Assembly (NCBI GenBank): GCA_031472005.1
Contig: PZJY01000003.1
Span: forward strand, 1,426,001 to 1,490,000
Length of the DNA: 64,000 nt
Direction: 5' to 3'
From: Tetracladium setigerum
Lineage: Eukaryota > Ascomycota > Leotiomycetes > Helotiales
In this document: positions 23,035 through 33,790 of the stretch, piece by piece
How positions within the stretch are numbered: position 1 is the stretch's first letter
How the letters are laid out: every line of letters begins with the position of its first letter
Translations under genes and position numbers: made by a program
The notes under the pieces: generated by a model
Told to the model about the DNA's origin: nothing
The model's database searches: none
The model's input: only the letters and a program-made list of their open reading frames with translations

Positions 23035-25960
23035 TTCAAGTTCTGAGCTGTTCTGGAATGCCGCTGATCTGCTCGGAAGGAGGTGGCAGCCTTTTTGAGG
23101 GACCTACTTGAGGGGATCAAATGATATTTGGATTTCTAGGGAACTGCTATACTGTGACTGAAGGCGTTATGCAGTGGTGGGAATTATTTCACATGCCATA
23201 AAGTAAGATTGGTTTTGTGTGTGTGCGTGGTTCTTGACTTTGAAGATGCCTTGTCTCCTCGTGGAGAGGTGGAGAGGGTGCATGAACTGGCTTGGGGGTG
23301 GTGAAGTAACATCATTCAAATCTGCATGCGCAACTTGACCATCTGACGTGGAAAAGGACTTGGCAGATATGGACGGAATTCAAATGAAATCGTGAGAGCG
23401 TTGAAATTGCAGAGGATTCTTGAAGCTAATGCCTCCAAGCACGACGTGTGATGAGGCAATCACCCAAACCTGCTTCTATCCAAAGCATATCAGATATGTC
23501 TTCTTCTAGCCGAGTTACGAGTATTCATCCTCTCTAACTGAGCAACGGTATTGCTTAATTGCCCTTTTAAGACGACATCTTAGCTCTAACCTCACGTTTC
23601 TAGCGCAAGAAACCTTCCATAACCACCATGCCGGTTCCATTTCTGCTCCCGGTTGTGCCTGGAGGCAAACCCAACTCGGATCCATGTGATTGAGGAGAGA
23701 AGTATCGACGGCGCGAAACATCTGTCAAAGTAGATAGCTCAAAATTAGCAGTCCTTCCTCGGCTATCGAGAACGTGGCTTCGAAGATGGAAGGAATTATG
23801 GGAGGCTAGAACTCGCAAGCTTACCTACTTACAGTACGACATAAGAGAATCCAGTAGTTGCATCACGCATCTTCCGGGTCTCAACTTCTGCAGACCACAC
23901 TTCAATCCTTACTCGGAAGGCCAGCGAGCCGATCCCATGAATAAATAAAGGGCATGCGTCGAGACATCCATTCGGATTCACATTTGGTGTGGTAAGAATT
24001 TAGAAATTTTGATGTCTCAGTCTCTGATACCACAGTATTTGGGAAACCCCGCGATGCGATACGAGTTGTGCTAGCTGTATACTAGCTTATCGTGACCAAG
24101 ACACCACCGATGTATATGCGCTCAAGCTCAGGCCACTCGCTAGTAGTGTCTTGTTGCAGCTTCTGGAAGGGCTGATTTATCAGGTAATGTGGCGATGGCT
24201 TCGTGAATACGGGACGTTTGGTCGGGTTGTCCGAAGACTAAGTTTTTTGATGATTGCGCTTGGTTCGTTTTACTTCTGCAGATATCATGCCATGAATGCT
24301 TCGAGGTGGTGAAGATGTCATGTGCTGTCTAACTCAAGACTTGGCCCTGACAGACGCTGGAGAATTCTCAGTTTTGTCGAGTACTAGAATCTGATGGCGA
24401 ATATTCGTGACTGTGGCAAGAGGAACATCAACTATCGTAAGAGACGCAAAATTAACTATTGGCGAGGACCAAGTCATGCTCAGAGTTGTCAGTGTTGCTG
24501 GTATTTGTGCTTGAATCGATTGAGAAGGGACGACCGTGAGGCGAAGATGTTGATATTGGAGACATGGATTGCGGTCGTGCTTTCAAGTGGACTCGGTGCT
24601 TGAGAACATGGATGAGAGTTTACTTTCTGGAGAGAGTAAGCTTGGAATCTTGGAAATTCGGAGGCTTGTACTCAAAGCTAGCAGTTGTCGGCGCCATGTC
24701 CATCAATAAAACTAAAATATGTGATGAATCCTGACAGCGGCAGTCCTACTACTGAAAACCTAGGATGGAACGAGACATGTTCAGATCACGTCAAAACCAC
24801 ATTTCTGGAGGAGTGAGCAGAGAGCCTCAAAAATTCGAACGAATCATAATACTATTAACATGAAATTTGAGGGATAATTCCTAAATTGCCCGTTATCAGA
24901 CCAGACTTTGTGCCTTGTGTCTTGAGGCTAATTTTTGTTTGCGCTGGCCAGACCGAAAAAAAGAGGACGAGGCCAGAAAGCCGTGGCAGACAAGTAACTC
25001 CTCAATACGTTCAACATCTTCACTCTTGCTCTATTGTAGATATATTCTCCCTGTTGTTGTAAACTAAACATTCCCAATTTACTGTCCTCCAAGAAAGGTT
25101 CGGTGCCATGATGAAGTTCCAGCACTTTATCAGGATTGTCACCTTACCAAGTTTTATCAATAACCTGACTTCGGAATCCTAGCTGTGCGCTTGCTGTGCG
25201 TTGATATAAGAGAGCGGGGAGGGGCAAAGAGGAGAAAGAGAGGTGTATATGTGCTCAGAGAGAAACAAAACATGTAAAATACGTCTCCTGGATTTGAGAA
25301 GGATAACTTGCAAGCCTTAAATTGGCAAACTAAATTGTGCCATGAAAAGAGGTGTGAAGATACTAGATTCAAGAGGAAGGTAAACCATAGACTTTGCCAA
25401 AACAGTGGACCGTACTAAAACGAGAACGTAGGGGTGACTATCTCAGAGTGCTTAGAAGGTGAGATCAGAATAAAGCAGCTCTGACCCATCTCCCTTTACT
25501 CATTGTCACAAGAAAAGAAACCATGAGAGAATTGAGAACAAAGTAATTTGAGCTCGGTTCAAATATAAATCTTGATCCATCTCACGACAGGCAAGCAAAG
25601 AAGCTATCATTTCACCATCAACAGACGCCCTGCTATCGTCCAGAACTTAAGTTGAAGATCAATCTTTGCTCCGACGATTCAGCACCTGTCATTCCCGAGT
25701 CCCTAGATCCCAACACTTTGAGTTGTCCTTGACCTCATAGAGACTCAGCAAGTTCTCATAGCCATCATTCTGGTGCCAACCTGACCAACCCTTCCATCAG
25801 CGTAAATTCATCAAGGTGGATCGTGACATGTTCCTTTGTCAAAGCCCTCATTTCCCCTGAAGAACCGGTAAGTTCCTGACCAGAAAGAATATCTTGGTGA
25901 AGGTATTCGCGGATAGAATCCCAAGGCCTTCATAATTTCGTTTATCATAGCTCTTCATAA

Positions 25961-26785
25961 TCATGACGCATTGCCATCTTCCATTTCCAGCATGAATCCA
26001 GGCGACCAATATTCCCACTCTTCACATTGCTGATCGACCCAGAGCATGCTCTCAGAGACCAGATCCTCAATAGCCGTTTTCGCTCTAGCTCTAGGCCATT
26101 TTAAGTTCAGCATAAGCATAGAAACACTGACATATCCAAGAAGTTGCGCAGCTTCAAGAACAGCGCTTTGGTCGGTATTAAGTTCCTTGGGAACAGAGCG
26201 TATGTAAAGCTTGTGACCAACTTTCAGCGTGGAGTAAGACGATCCAAGAGGTTTGAGAGTATTTACTGCTCGAAGAATATCATCACTATCTGAATTAGTA
26301 GCTGCCTTGCCATAATGAGGGCGCTTGTACTCAGTAATTTCCGCACCTCCCTCCATTCTCGTGCTCATAATACGATCTCTTACTTCCTTCACACCAATGA
26401 GACCTCCATTCTCCTCTCTAGTAGCCCCGCATACTTCTACAACTCTGACAGCCAACTCAAAGTAGAAGTCATTGACACTTGTCCCCAACATCTGCGCCCA
26501 GAAATTTCCACTGCCGTCTTTCCCACCAGCATTATTGCTACTTGCTAAGGGATCCACTCCAATAGCTGAACACATTCGAGCAAACTCCTGTCGAAAGGTT
26601 GGATTTGATCTGATATCTTTGGCATGAGTCTGGGCGAATTGCTGAAGCAAAGAGCGAAATACTGAAAGTTGGGTAGCGATGGAAGTAGAGTGAGAACTTC
26701 GTAAGGTATTTCCATGAGATGCATATTGAGCCGAAGTAATTCGAGAGCGATCAAAGGCCCCAAGGCCAACTCCTTTCCTCGACAT
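25961..26785 (-). CDS. SNF8: ESCRT-II subunit SNF8/Vps22 (EAP30 family)
   Basis: A single uninterrupted frame of 274 residues starts at ATG 26785-26783 and ends with TGA at 25963-25961. The N-terminus MSRKGVGLGAFDRSR and the following helical region (FRSLLQQFAQTHAKDI, then RQEFARMCSAIGVDPLAS) are hallmarks of the EAP30 family. The two C-terminal winged-helix domains follow, including the conserved GVKEVRDR and AQLLGYVSVSMLMLNLKWPR segments. Length fits the family (yeast 233, human 258). SNF8 pairs with Vps36 and two Vps25 copies on endosomes to sort ubiquitinated cargo into multivesicular bodies. It has no intron, unlike most neighbours. The frame stays open upstream of the ATG into the divergent RPS16 gene, so longer versions starting near 27424 should be ignored. 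It probably shares a promoter region with RPS16. Confidence 0.93.
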   Translation of the reverse strand: MSRKGVGLGAFDRSRITSAQYASHGNTLRSSHSTSIATQLSVFRSLLQQFAQTHAKDIRSNPTFRQEFARMCSAIGVDPLASSNNAGGKDGSGNFWAQMLGTSVNDFYFELAVRVVEVCGATREENGGLIGVKEVRDRIMSTRMEGGAEITEYKRPHYGKAATNSDSDDILRAVNTLKPLGSSYSTLKVGHKLYIRSVPKELNTDQSAVLEAAQLLGYVSVSMLMLNLKWPRARAKTAIEDLVSESMLWVDQQCEEWEYWSPGFMLEMEDGNAS

Positions 26786-26979
26786 CGTTGATATATTTGA
26801 TGTTTTCGGTGGTGACGGAGGGGGGTCCACGTGATAGGCAGACGCGACAAGCTTCGGAATTCGCGCTAGTGTACAAACGGTTAGAGCCTCCCACACTCGA
26901 AGCGAATTTCGACATTCAAAAAACCTAACCACAACGAAGCGCCAGCGACAAGATTTCAAACGAATAAACCGCCAACAAC
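26786..26979. promoter_or_regulatory. Shared divergent promoter region of SNF8 and RPS16
   Basis: Only 194 bp separate the two start codons, so both promoters and both leaders must sit here or overlap the genes. The RPS16 side contains AAAACCTAACCACAACG; the RPS14 leader contains a related CACCTAACGACAATC, which hints at a common ribosomal-protein element. The functional role is inferred from position only. Confidence 0.5.
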
Positions 26980-27588
26980 ATGTCGTCCTCTCAACGCGTA
27001 CAATGCTTCGGCAAGAAGAAGACAGGTAAGGATGCGAAGATCCCCAATCTGCGGAGGGAGTTATGCTGACAGAAATTGAATAGCCACCGCCGTCGCCCAC
27101 TGCAAGGTACGAACGACACAACCCTACCACGAATACAAGAGAAGGATGGGAATACTGACAAGAAGGAAATAGGCCGGTAAGGGACTCGTCAAGGTCAACG
27201 GAAAGCCTCTCAGCCTCGTCCAGCCCGAGATCCTTCGATTCAAGGTCTACGAGCCTCTTTTGGTTGCCGGTATTGAGAAGTTCAAGGATGTCGACATCCG
27301 CGTCCGAGTTTCTGGTGGTGGACACACATCCCAGGTCTACGCCATCCGTCAAGCTATTTCCAAGTCGATCGTCGCATACTACCAAAAGTTCGTTGATGAG
27401 CACTCCAAGAACGCCGTGAAGCAAGCTCTCTCCTCCTACGACAAGACTCTGTTGGTTGCGGATAGCAGACGTTGTGAGCCAAAGAAGTTCGGAGGTAGGT
27501 TCAACTGGTTCTTCTGGACATGGAGGGTAGGCTAATGCAATTTCTAGGTCCCGGTGCGAGAGCCAGATACCAAAAGTCTTACCGTTAA
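26980..27588 (+). CDS. RPS16: 40S ribosomal protein S16 (uS9)
   Basis: Four exons: 26980-27025, 27084-27106, 27173-27494, 27548-27588, giving 143 residues, the same length as the yeast protein. It starts MSSSQRVQCFGKKKTATAVA, contains the uS9 signature GGGHTSQVYAIRQAISKS, and ends with the family's basic tail GPGARARYQKSYR, which reaches toward tRNA in the decoding centre of the small subunit. Exon 2 is only 23 nt. All four junctions are GT..AG and in frame. It is transcribed away from SNF8 and converges with TYR1, whose stop codon lies 473 bp downstream. Nothing is broken in this gene. Confidence 0.97.
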
Positions 27589-28061
27589 AGATGGTCCTGT
27601 TTGGGGGTATGGGAGCTGGAGCATGGGATTTGCTGCATTTGCAAGGAATGGTCTACTTCGATTACTGGTTGTAGAATTTTAAGCAAATCGAAAACTATTC
27701 TGGCACAACCAATGGAGTTTGAGAATGAAATGGATAACTTTGAAACAAACGAACACAAATTGAGATGCGCATGCGACTGGAGGTGGAATACTGAAGGGAG
27801 GCTGGAGGCATTACAGAGGTTTTGGGATTCAGGTAGGAGGCCAGGGGATTCGATCGCAATTGGAAAGTTCCAGCTCTTAAGACAAGTCGCCAATTGTCTG
27901 AATTTCCCCAGCATAAACGACAATCAGCACAGAAGCGTTGCTTGATTTTGGAGGATTGTAATTGAGCCTCTAATAAAGTAGCAGCATACTCGACATGATA
28001 AACGCCCTTGATACCGCCATAACTCCAAACCATTACAAGCCCATTTAGTCCCTCCCCACCC
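27589..28061. other. Convergent spacer between RPS16 and TYR1
   Basis: It should hold the 3' untranslated regions of both genes. Short open frames here have no recognisable content. Confidence 0.5.
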
Positions 28062-29840
28062 TCACTTCCTAGTATTTTCAAGAATAGTCTTCATCATCTC
28101 GTTCCCTACCTTTGTAGCATCCGCAAATCTCGGTTCAAAGAACTTCTGCGTACTTTGGAAACGATCTTTGTATCCTTCAAAGTCCCCAAAAGTAACGCAT
28201 TCACTCCATCCCCTTGCCGCAAATGTAAACTCCAGGTCATCACTCCTGAAAGACTGATCCTCAATTGCCACTCTGATCACCTCATTCAGCAAGGCTGGTT
28301 TGCGGAAAAGGTATTCAGTGACACCAAGCCAGAGACGGAAGAGTGGCGTCGAGCAGATCATGTGGTCGTAAGGAACAATACCGAGTTGTGACCAACAGTC
28401 CACCATAGCGAGAAGGGAGAGATGATTATTTGGCATCGGCTTCTCGGGCTTCTTGCCCAAAGAAAAGCGATCAAGAACATCATCTTGCAGGAGCAGATCC
28501 TCTTCCCAAGCCTGACCACCAAACACCTTCTCGCCAGCCTTCTTGATTCTCGACTCCAGCTCCTCTCTGTGACCCCCAAGCATCAGCTTATACAATTCAG
28601 TGACAGACGTAGCGTATTGCCGAATCTGCTCTTTTGCAAATGGATTGAGGATTGCAAGGCCGGCGTAGACGTGCCATTTTTGAGAGTAGATTCGTAATGT
28701 GAGATTTATCTTGACATTTTCGATGCCGCCAACATAGCGGGCTAGTTCCCAGGGGAATTGAGCATTGGCGTGCCAGGCTTTGCCCATGGAGAGAAATGCG
28801 GCATGAGTTACGGCTTGGGTGTCTGCTGTGATACGGTCGTGGCGGGTGGCGGAGAGGTAGACATGTGTTGATCCGAGGCAGGAGAGGACTTTCTCGACTT
28901 TGTCGAAGTTTTCTTGAGAGGCGCGGTGTTTGATGAGGACCTAGTAGTTTTGAATGAGAATTGAGACCCAGAGCGTAAGGAGATGATCATAAGACGAGCT
29001 CACCAAAGGCTGGTTTCTTGGATCGACATTAGGACCGTGAAGGGAGTGACAGGATACGATATCAACGTCTTCAGGTAAATGCTTCTCGAAGGCGGCGATC
29101 TCTGGAGCTTTGCACGAAGTTTGGCCGCCAACAATAGCGCCATGCTTGGTAGCTGTCAAGTAACATCAGCACAAGATAAGGAATTGCTGCATCACATCAT
29201 CTCACATGGACCGAATTGAGCGACGACTTTGTCAATAGAGGCAGCCTCGACGTTGTAAATGATATAGTCGCTTGCGCGGGACACGAGATGGCCATTGGGA
29301 AATATTTTGACTTTCTTCTATGGACAATCTCAGCACAAGAGCTGCGATTGATTCTATGTACAAGGTGTTTACTCTGTCTGCAAACTCTTCTCTCAAGGCC
29401 TCGTATCTGTCTTCCTTATCGCAGGCGTTGACTCTGATTATCCCGACCTGTTAGCTTTCGTTGCGCACGCATTGTGTAATCTGAGGAGAAGTCTGTTAGC
29501 TGATTGTATTCCAAAATTACTTGAAGAAAAGCTGCAGATGTTTTTTTTTGTTTCAGACAAAGAAAAATAAGGTAGCTGAGAATTTTCATCAGTGAAAGCC
29601 AGCCACCTGCCCGGTACCAGAAAGGTAGTCGGACCAGCAGAAGGCGATGCGTCGAGCCAAATGCACTCAAGTCATCATAAAAAAGAATGGGGAACAGGAA
29701 TGATTGTGCGCTTACCTTTTGGTCAATGGCCCAGCGGTTGGAAAAGAAGAGATTTACCTCCATCCTGCATCGCTGAGCCTCCGGGCATACATCTTGCCCA
29801 TATCCCCGAGCCCAATCAACCCAACAATGAAGTCTTCCAT
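28062..29840 (-). CDS. TYR1: Prephenate dehydrogenase (NADP+), tyrosine biosynthesis
   Basis: Five exons on the minus strand: 29840-29758, 29433-29373, 29317-29206, 29152-29004, 28940-28062, giving 427 residues (yeast Tyr1 is about 450). The enzyme oxidatively decarboxylates prephenate to 4-hydroxyphenylpyruvate, the step committed to tyrosine. The dinucleotide-binding loop GLGDMG lies at residues 10-15. Family landmarks follow: GHLVSRASDYIIYNVEA, GAIVGGQTSCKAPEI, DVDIVSCHSLHGP, RITADTQAVTHAAFLSMG, LRIYSQKWHVYAGLAILNP and the C-terminal NHLSLLAMVDCW and YDHMICSTPLFRLWLG. Intron 1 is unusually long for this window (324 nt) and contains spurious short frames. At the exon 3 acceptor, two AG dinucleotides three bases apart (TAG then AAG) could give transcripts differing by one Lys. 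No frame break was seen. Confidence 0.95.
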
Positions 29841-32106
29841 GGTGGTCGAGAGTGAAAGAGAAAGATGTTGAAGGGTGAAAGAACTGCTACGAACTTGACG
29901 AGAAAAAAAGTTGAAGAGGGACAAAACGCACGGACCGAGGCTAGCGGCCGCACGCTAGGGCAAGCAGTAAGCCAAGCATCGTGACCTTCCCAGGTCTCGA
30001 TCACGACTTCCAAACTTTTGATGAACCAAATAATCTTTTATTCGGAATATAAACGGCTGGTGTCTCTCTGTGGAGGTATCGAACCACAGCAAAAGGCCAA
30101 CCATAGAGCACTTCATAATTCCTATGTAGACTCCTTGGTAATTCATTTCCGCTACTTTGGATTTGGATCCATGCTAAAATCATTTTAGGTCACGAATGCG
30201 TGCTAGAATTTATGCAATGCGATCGTGACATCCATACACAACTTGTCATAAGTCTCGAGTTTGTGGCTAAAACACGAGTACTGGTAGAGATTCCTGAAGG
30301 GCAATTTGGCCAGAAGAAACGGACTCCTCAGTCCCCTGATCACTTTTTCGGAATGATCAACCAAATCCACCAAATGCGATTATTATGTCAAAATTATACT
30401 CCTTGCATTATGAACTCGTTTACTATTTACTTCTAAATTCACTGGTCATCGTTATTTCACCGACTCAATTGTGTCATAGAACTCTCCTTGTGCTGGAGTC
30501 TACCTTCCTTCGTTCCATGACGATCCACAACTTCCCAGCAAATTTCTTCCATAACTCATGAAAACCTTGAAATCAATTGCTTGAGCCTTATCTGGTACAT
30601 GCTGGCTGAGAATGTACCACAGGAGTTATTTGCTTCCGCTTTGTAGAGTTACGTTCGTAGGTCTAGTCGAATTGAGAAAATTTGCTCGGGAGTGACAAAC
30701 CAAGACACGACACAATTCTATACAGTGACAGTCTAAACATCAATGCCACCTCTTTCTTTCTTAGATCAGTTATTAACTATTGAATTACGAATAAGAGATA
30801 TTAAATTCTGCATAAAAATTCCAAGAATACATCCCAGGTCACATCCACCCGCATCACGTGTATTAATGAAGACACAAACCAGACTTCTCCACAATCGACG
30901 AACTTGATGCACCTTCTCCACCTCAACGATGCAGCTTTCATAAAGATGCAAATGGGCGGTCGCTGTTCACAATCAACCCAAATAGCGGCTTTAGCTCACT
31001 TGGGAGAGCGCCAGACTGAAGCCAACTTCAGACATGACATCTGGAGGCACTGTGTTCGATCCACAGAAGGTAAATTGATCCAATCTTCTAGTTAGAATAC
31101 CAAATTCTGACTCTCTATAGCCGCAATCATCTGCGAATTGAGGATAACCTCAACTTGAACACCTTTTTTGCATTTTTGTGGCTCCGAAATGGCTGTGAAG
31201 TTTTTGTAAAAATTAAGCGAAAATGAGTGTGGAGTGTGAAGTGATGGAGTGTGTCACGCAGGAATGCAACTAATTGTAAAAACTTTTTTTTCATGGAAAT
31301 ACACGAGTTTCTTGTTAATCAGGAAAGGGTAATGACATTGGATAGCAAAATCACTGTCTTGTCCACATTCCCCAAAGAGATTGATACGTCCCTTTTCGTT
31401 GCAATGTTGTACCGTACAAGGCAAAGCGGATATTTTATTTTCTCGATAATCTTCAAGCTTTTACAATAAGGGTGCTTTCTACAGAATTAGGAATGAACTT
31501 GGATTGCCTTCCTTAATGTTTGACTGAGATCTGGGTTCTGAACATGAGAAGAATCCCTTTTAGATATCCGATGCGACAACTGCCAAGTGCACTGAGAAGG
31601 CAGTTGTTGTGGCTATCCCGATAAAAATCAAGCACTATTTCCACAAAGACTACTACTCGAACGTACTCTTGCTATAAGAGCAACAGAAAATTTCGATCAT
31701 CCAATTTGAGATTGGCAAAAGAATGAACTGGAAGATTGTCAAGTGAAAGCAGATACCGAAATGCTGTACCTTGGCCGTTCCATATTTTTGACTTGAAAAC
31801 GGAGGGATGCATCCCTGATCTTACATCTTTTGGAGCAATTCGAGTACAAGAAAGATCTAGAGGCATGACTCTACTTTAAATCAATTGACCAAGGTAAGGT
31901 AGGTTTAACGCACTTATGATGTTGACGATGAGGCTCACTTTTTGGGAGAAGTTCGCTATCGGAAGATTGGAGGGCGCGCTAGTCCCGATGCGGATTAGCC
32001 CCCACACAGAATTCTGAATGTTGGATCGCGAACTTTTGCAGCACAAACGACGCACCCAAAAGATCACCTAACGACAATCTCACGACAACGTCAAAAAGTC
32101 GCCAAC
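29841..32106. other. Intergenic region between TYR1 and RPS14
   Basis: It is AT-rich, without a convincing protein gene. It holds the tRNA-Phe-like sequence at 30985-31074. The right end (about 32000-32106) is the RPS14 promoter and leader, with CACGACAACG-type sequence before the ATG. Confidence 0.5.
30985..31074 (+). tRNA. tRNA-Phe(GAA)-like sequence with intron and degenerate acceptor stem (possible pseudogene)
   Basis: The D arm (TAGCTC ... GAGC), anticodon arm (CCAGA with loop CTGAAGA and TCTGG, five perfect pairs, anticodon GAA) and T arm (CTGTG TTCGATC CACAG, five perfect pairs) are all intact. A 17-nt intron (31022-31038) sits one base 3' of the anticodon, the canonical site. It contains ACTTCAG, which can pair with the anticodon region as nuclear tRNA introns usually do. 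The acceptor stem is poor: 5' GCGGCTT against 3' AAGGTAA pairs at only three or four of seven positions. There is no T-run directly behind it; the first is near 31163. Either this is a decayed tRNA-Phe copy or it is functional only after editing. The identity as Phe rests on the GAA anticodon and the arms. Confidence 0.6.
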
Positions 32107-33159
32107 ATGCCTCCAAAGAAAGCCGCCCGTCCCGCACAGGAGAACATCTCTCTTGGTCCTCAAGTTAGAGGTAAGATCTGCCGCCACCTCCCCGCGCTCT
32201 GGCGCAAAGTCTCGTCCAACTTTCGATCCGCCACTCCAACTTCAAATTTATAACAAAACCATAACTAACCTCTGTTTCTTTATAGATGGCGAACTAGTTT
32301 GTGCCCCGTACTGTTCTGGGTGGCCCATGGCTAACGCAGGTTTCTCAAGGTCTTCGGTGTTGCGAGAATCTTCGCTTCGTAAGTACTTCCTCGACATCAA
32401 CCTCACCCCTACTCCCGCGTCTCAACCTTTTTTGATTGGTTACTAACACATTTATTCCAGATTCAATGATACTTTCGGTATGTTTGCCAATCTGCGACTG
32501 TTTTCACGTTATTCTGGGCTCATTGGGACCAAACTCGACTTTCCCACCTCGATTGCCTTTCCTACCAACCCAATCCCATAACATACCTTCGAACAAGAGC
32601 TGACATTTTTTTGTGTCTATAAAGTCCACATCACCGATTTGTCGTAAGTTTATTTTGAGGAAAAGTCGAATTTTCCCCTTCATTATTTTCGAATATACCA
32701 TACCAACAACCCTCCAACTTTTATAACAACCACCGGACCCTTCCCAATATCTTTCTTGAAGGAATACCATGCTGACGCCGAATCGCAGCGGCCGTGAGAC
32801 AATCACCCGTGTCACCGGTGGAATGAAGGTCAAGGCCGATCGTGACGAGTCCTCTCCTTACGCTGCTATGTTGGCTGCCCAAGATGTTGCTGTCCGATGC
32901 AAGGAGCTTGGAATCACCGCATTGCACATCAAGATCAGAGGTAGGCGATTGGGATAGGAACCCTATATGGGCAAAAGCTAACCTCCTGTTCTTTCACAGC
33001 TACTGGTGGAAACGGTACCAAGACCCCGGCCCAGGAGCTCAATCTGCACTCCGTGCTCTTGCCCGTTCCGGAATGAAGATTGGCAGAATCGAGGATGTTA
33101 CCCCAACCCCATCCGATTCTACCCGTCGCAAGGGAGGTCGCCGTGGTCGTCGTCTCTAG
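32107..33159 (+). CDS. RPS14: 40S ribosomal protein S14 (uS11), with an apparent one-base deletion
   Basis: Seven exons: 32107-32170, 32286-32296, 32350-32378, 32461-32477, 32625-32643, 32789-32940, 33000-33159. The product starts MPPKKAARPAQENISLGPQV, contains VHITDLSGRE, GGMKVKADRDESSPYAAML and HIKIRATGGNG, and ends RRKGGRRGRRL, all uS11 landmarks. Exons 2, 4 and 5 are only 11, 17 and 19 nt. In the last exon the frame breaks at the C run 33024-33027: the reading before it fits the family, and the reading after it fits only one frame over. The summed exons give 452 nt, one short of a multiple of three; one more C would give 150 residues, the usual length. Because uS11 is essential and single-copy in most fungi, a base-calling error is far likelier than a real loss. 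The protein binds 18S rRNA at the platform of the small subunit. Confidence 0.93.
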
Positions 33160-33790
33160 ATTTTCACTCTTCGTGGATATCTGTGGGCATTGGTGGTGGA
33201 ATGCTTGGCATGGAAATTTGGTGGCTCCACTGGTTGACAACGACGAGGGAGGACGGTATCATTCACCTGGCCCCCATACACACTCAGAATGTCACATTGA
33301 AGCTTTTTAGCTCAGCAGTAGGAGAAAATTGAGTGTCTGCAAGCATATTGTGTTTGTTCCCATGTGACTTGCTAAAAAGATGCCAAGATCTATCCCACGA
33401 CCAGAACAACCATGGGAATTCCACACGCGCCTCGAAGTATTATTGTTCACGTTTCTGCTTGTCAGTCATTTAGGGTATCTTGAGTTCCTTGGGGGGAAAC
33501 GTAGTCACAGCCTGAAATTTGAAAAGTTCTAAGGAAATAGTGCGGCCTGTAAAGTGCAAAGCACCTTCTCTTCCTTCACGCCCCATAGAATGCTTTTATG
33601 CACTCGCTACAAATACAAAAAGGCGCCATACAATGCAATAATATCCTTTTCTAAGACGCCATGAACAATGCTAATGATGAGGGTGAGCGATGAAGCTAAA
33701 ACATCCACCGCACACCAGGCTTTGAAGTTGAGCCATGACGAGATCGGCTCTTCTTAGCATGGCCTACCAAGAGGAGAGCAGATTAGAAAA
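33160..33790. other. Convergent spacer between RPS14 and AAR2
   Basis: It should contain the 3' untranslated regions of both genes. No gene or structured element was seen. Confidence 0.5.

Larger units (their letters stand above)
14460..25960. other. 11.5-kb region without a convincing gene
   Basis: The first 400-1000 bases probably hold promoter, leader or extra 5' exons of the C2H2 gene, including a short acidic open frame near 14474-14530. The rest contains only short frames of poor composition. Visible structure includes a CTG-rich stretch (15598-15629), an ATT/ATC-rich stretch (18035-18069), an 11-G run (21872-21882), a CTCTCTCGCT triple repeat with TAG units (22991-23034), many TACTGTA/TACAGTA motifs (16211, 17408, 17452, 17653, 17842, 20043, 22113, 22118, 22225, 22261, 23830) and TACGGAGTA palindromes (16628, 18989). 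No transposase, reverse transcriptase or terminal repeats were recognised. Large regulatory DNA, a non-coding RNA, or decayed genes are all possible. Confidence 0.5.

Noticed and set aside
26786..27424. Upstream extension of the SNF8 frame on the minus strand
   Set aside because: It is the antisense shadow of RPS16 exons; the conserved SNF8 start is at 26785.
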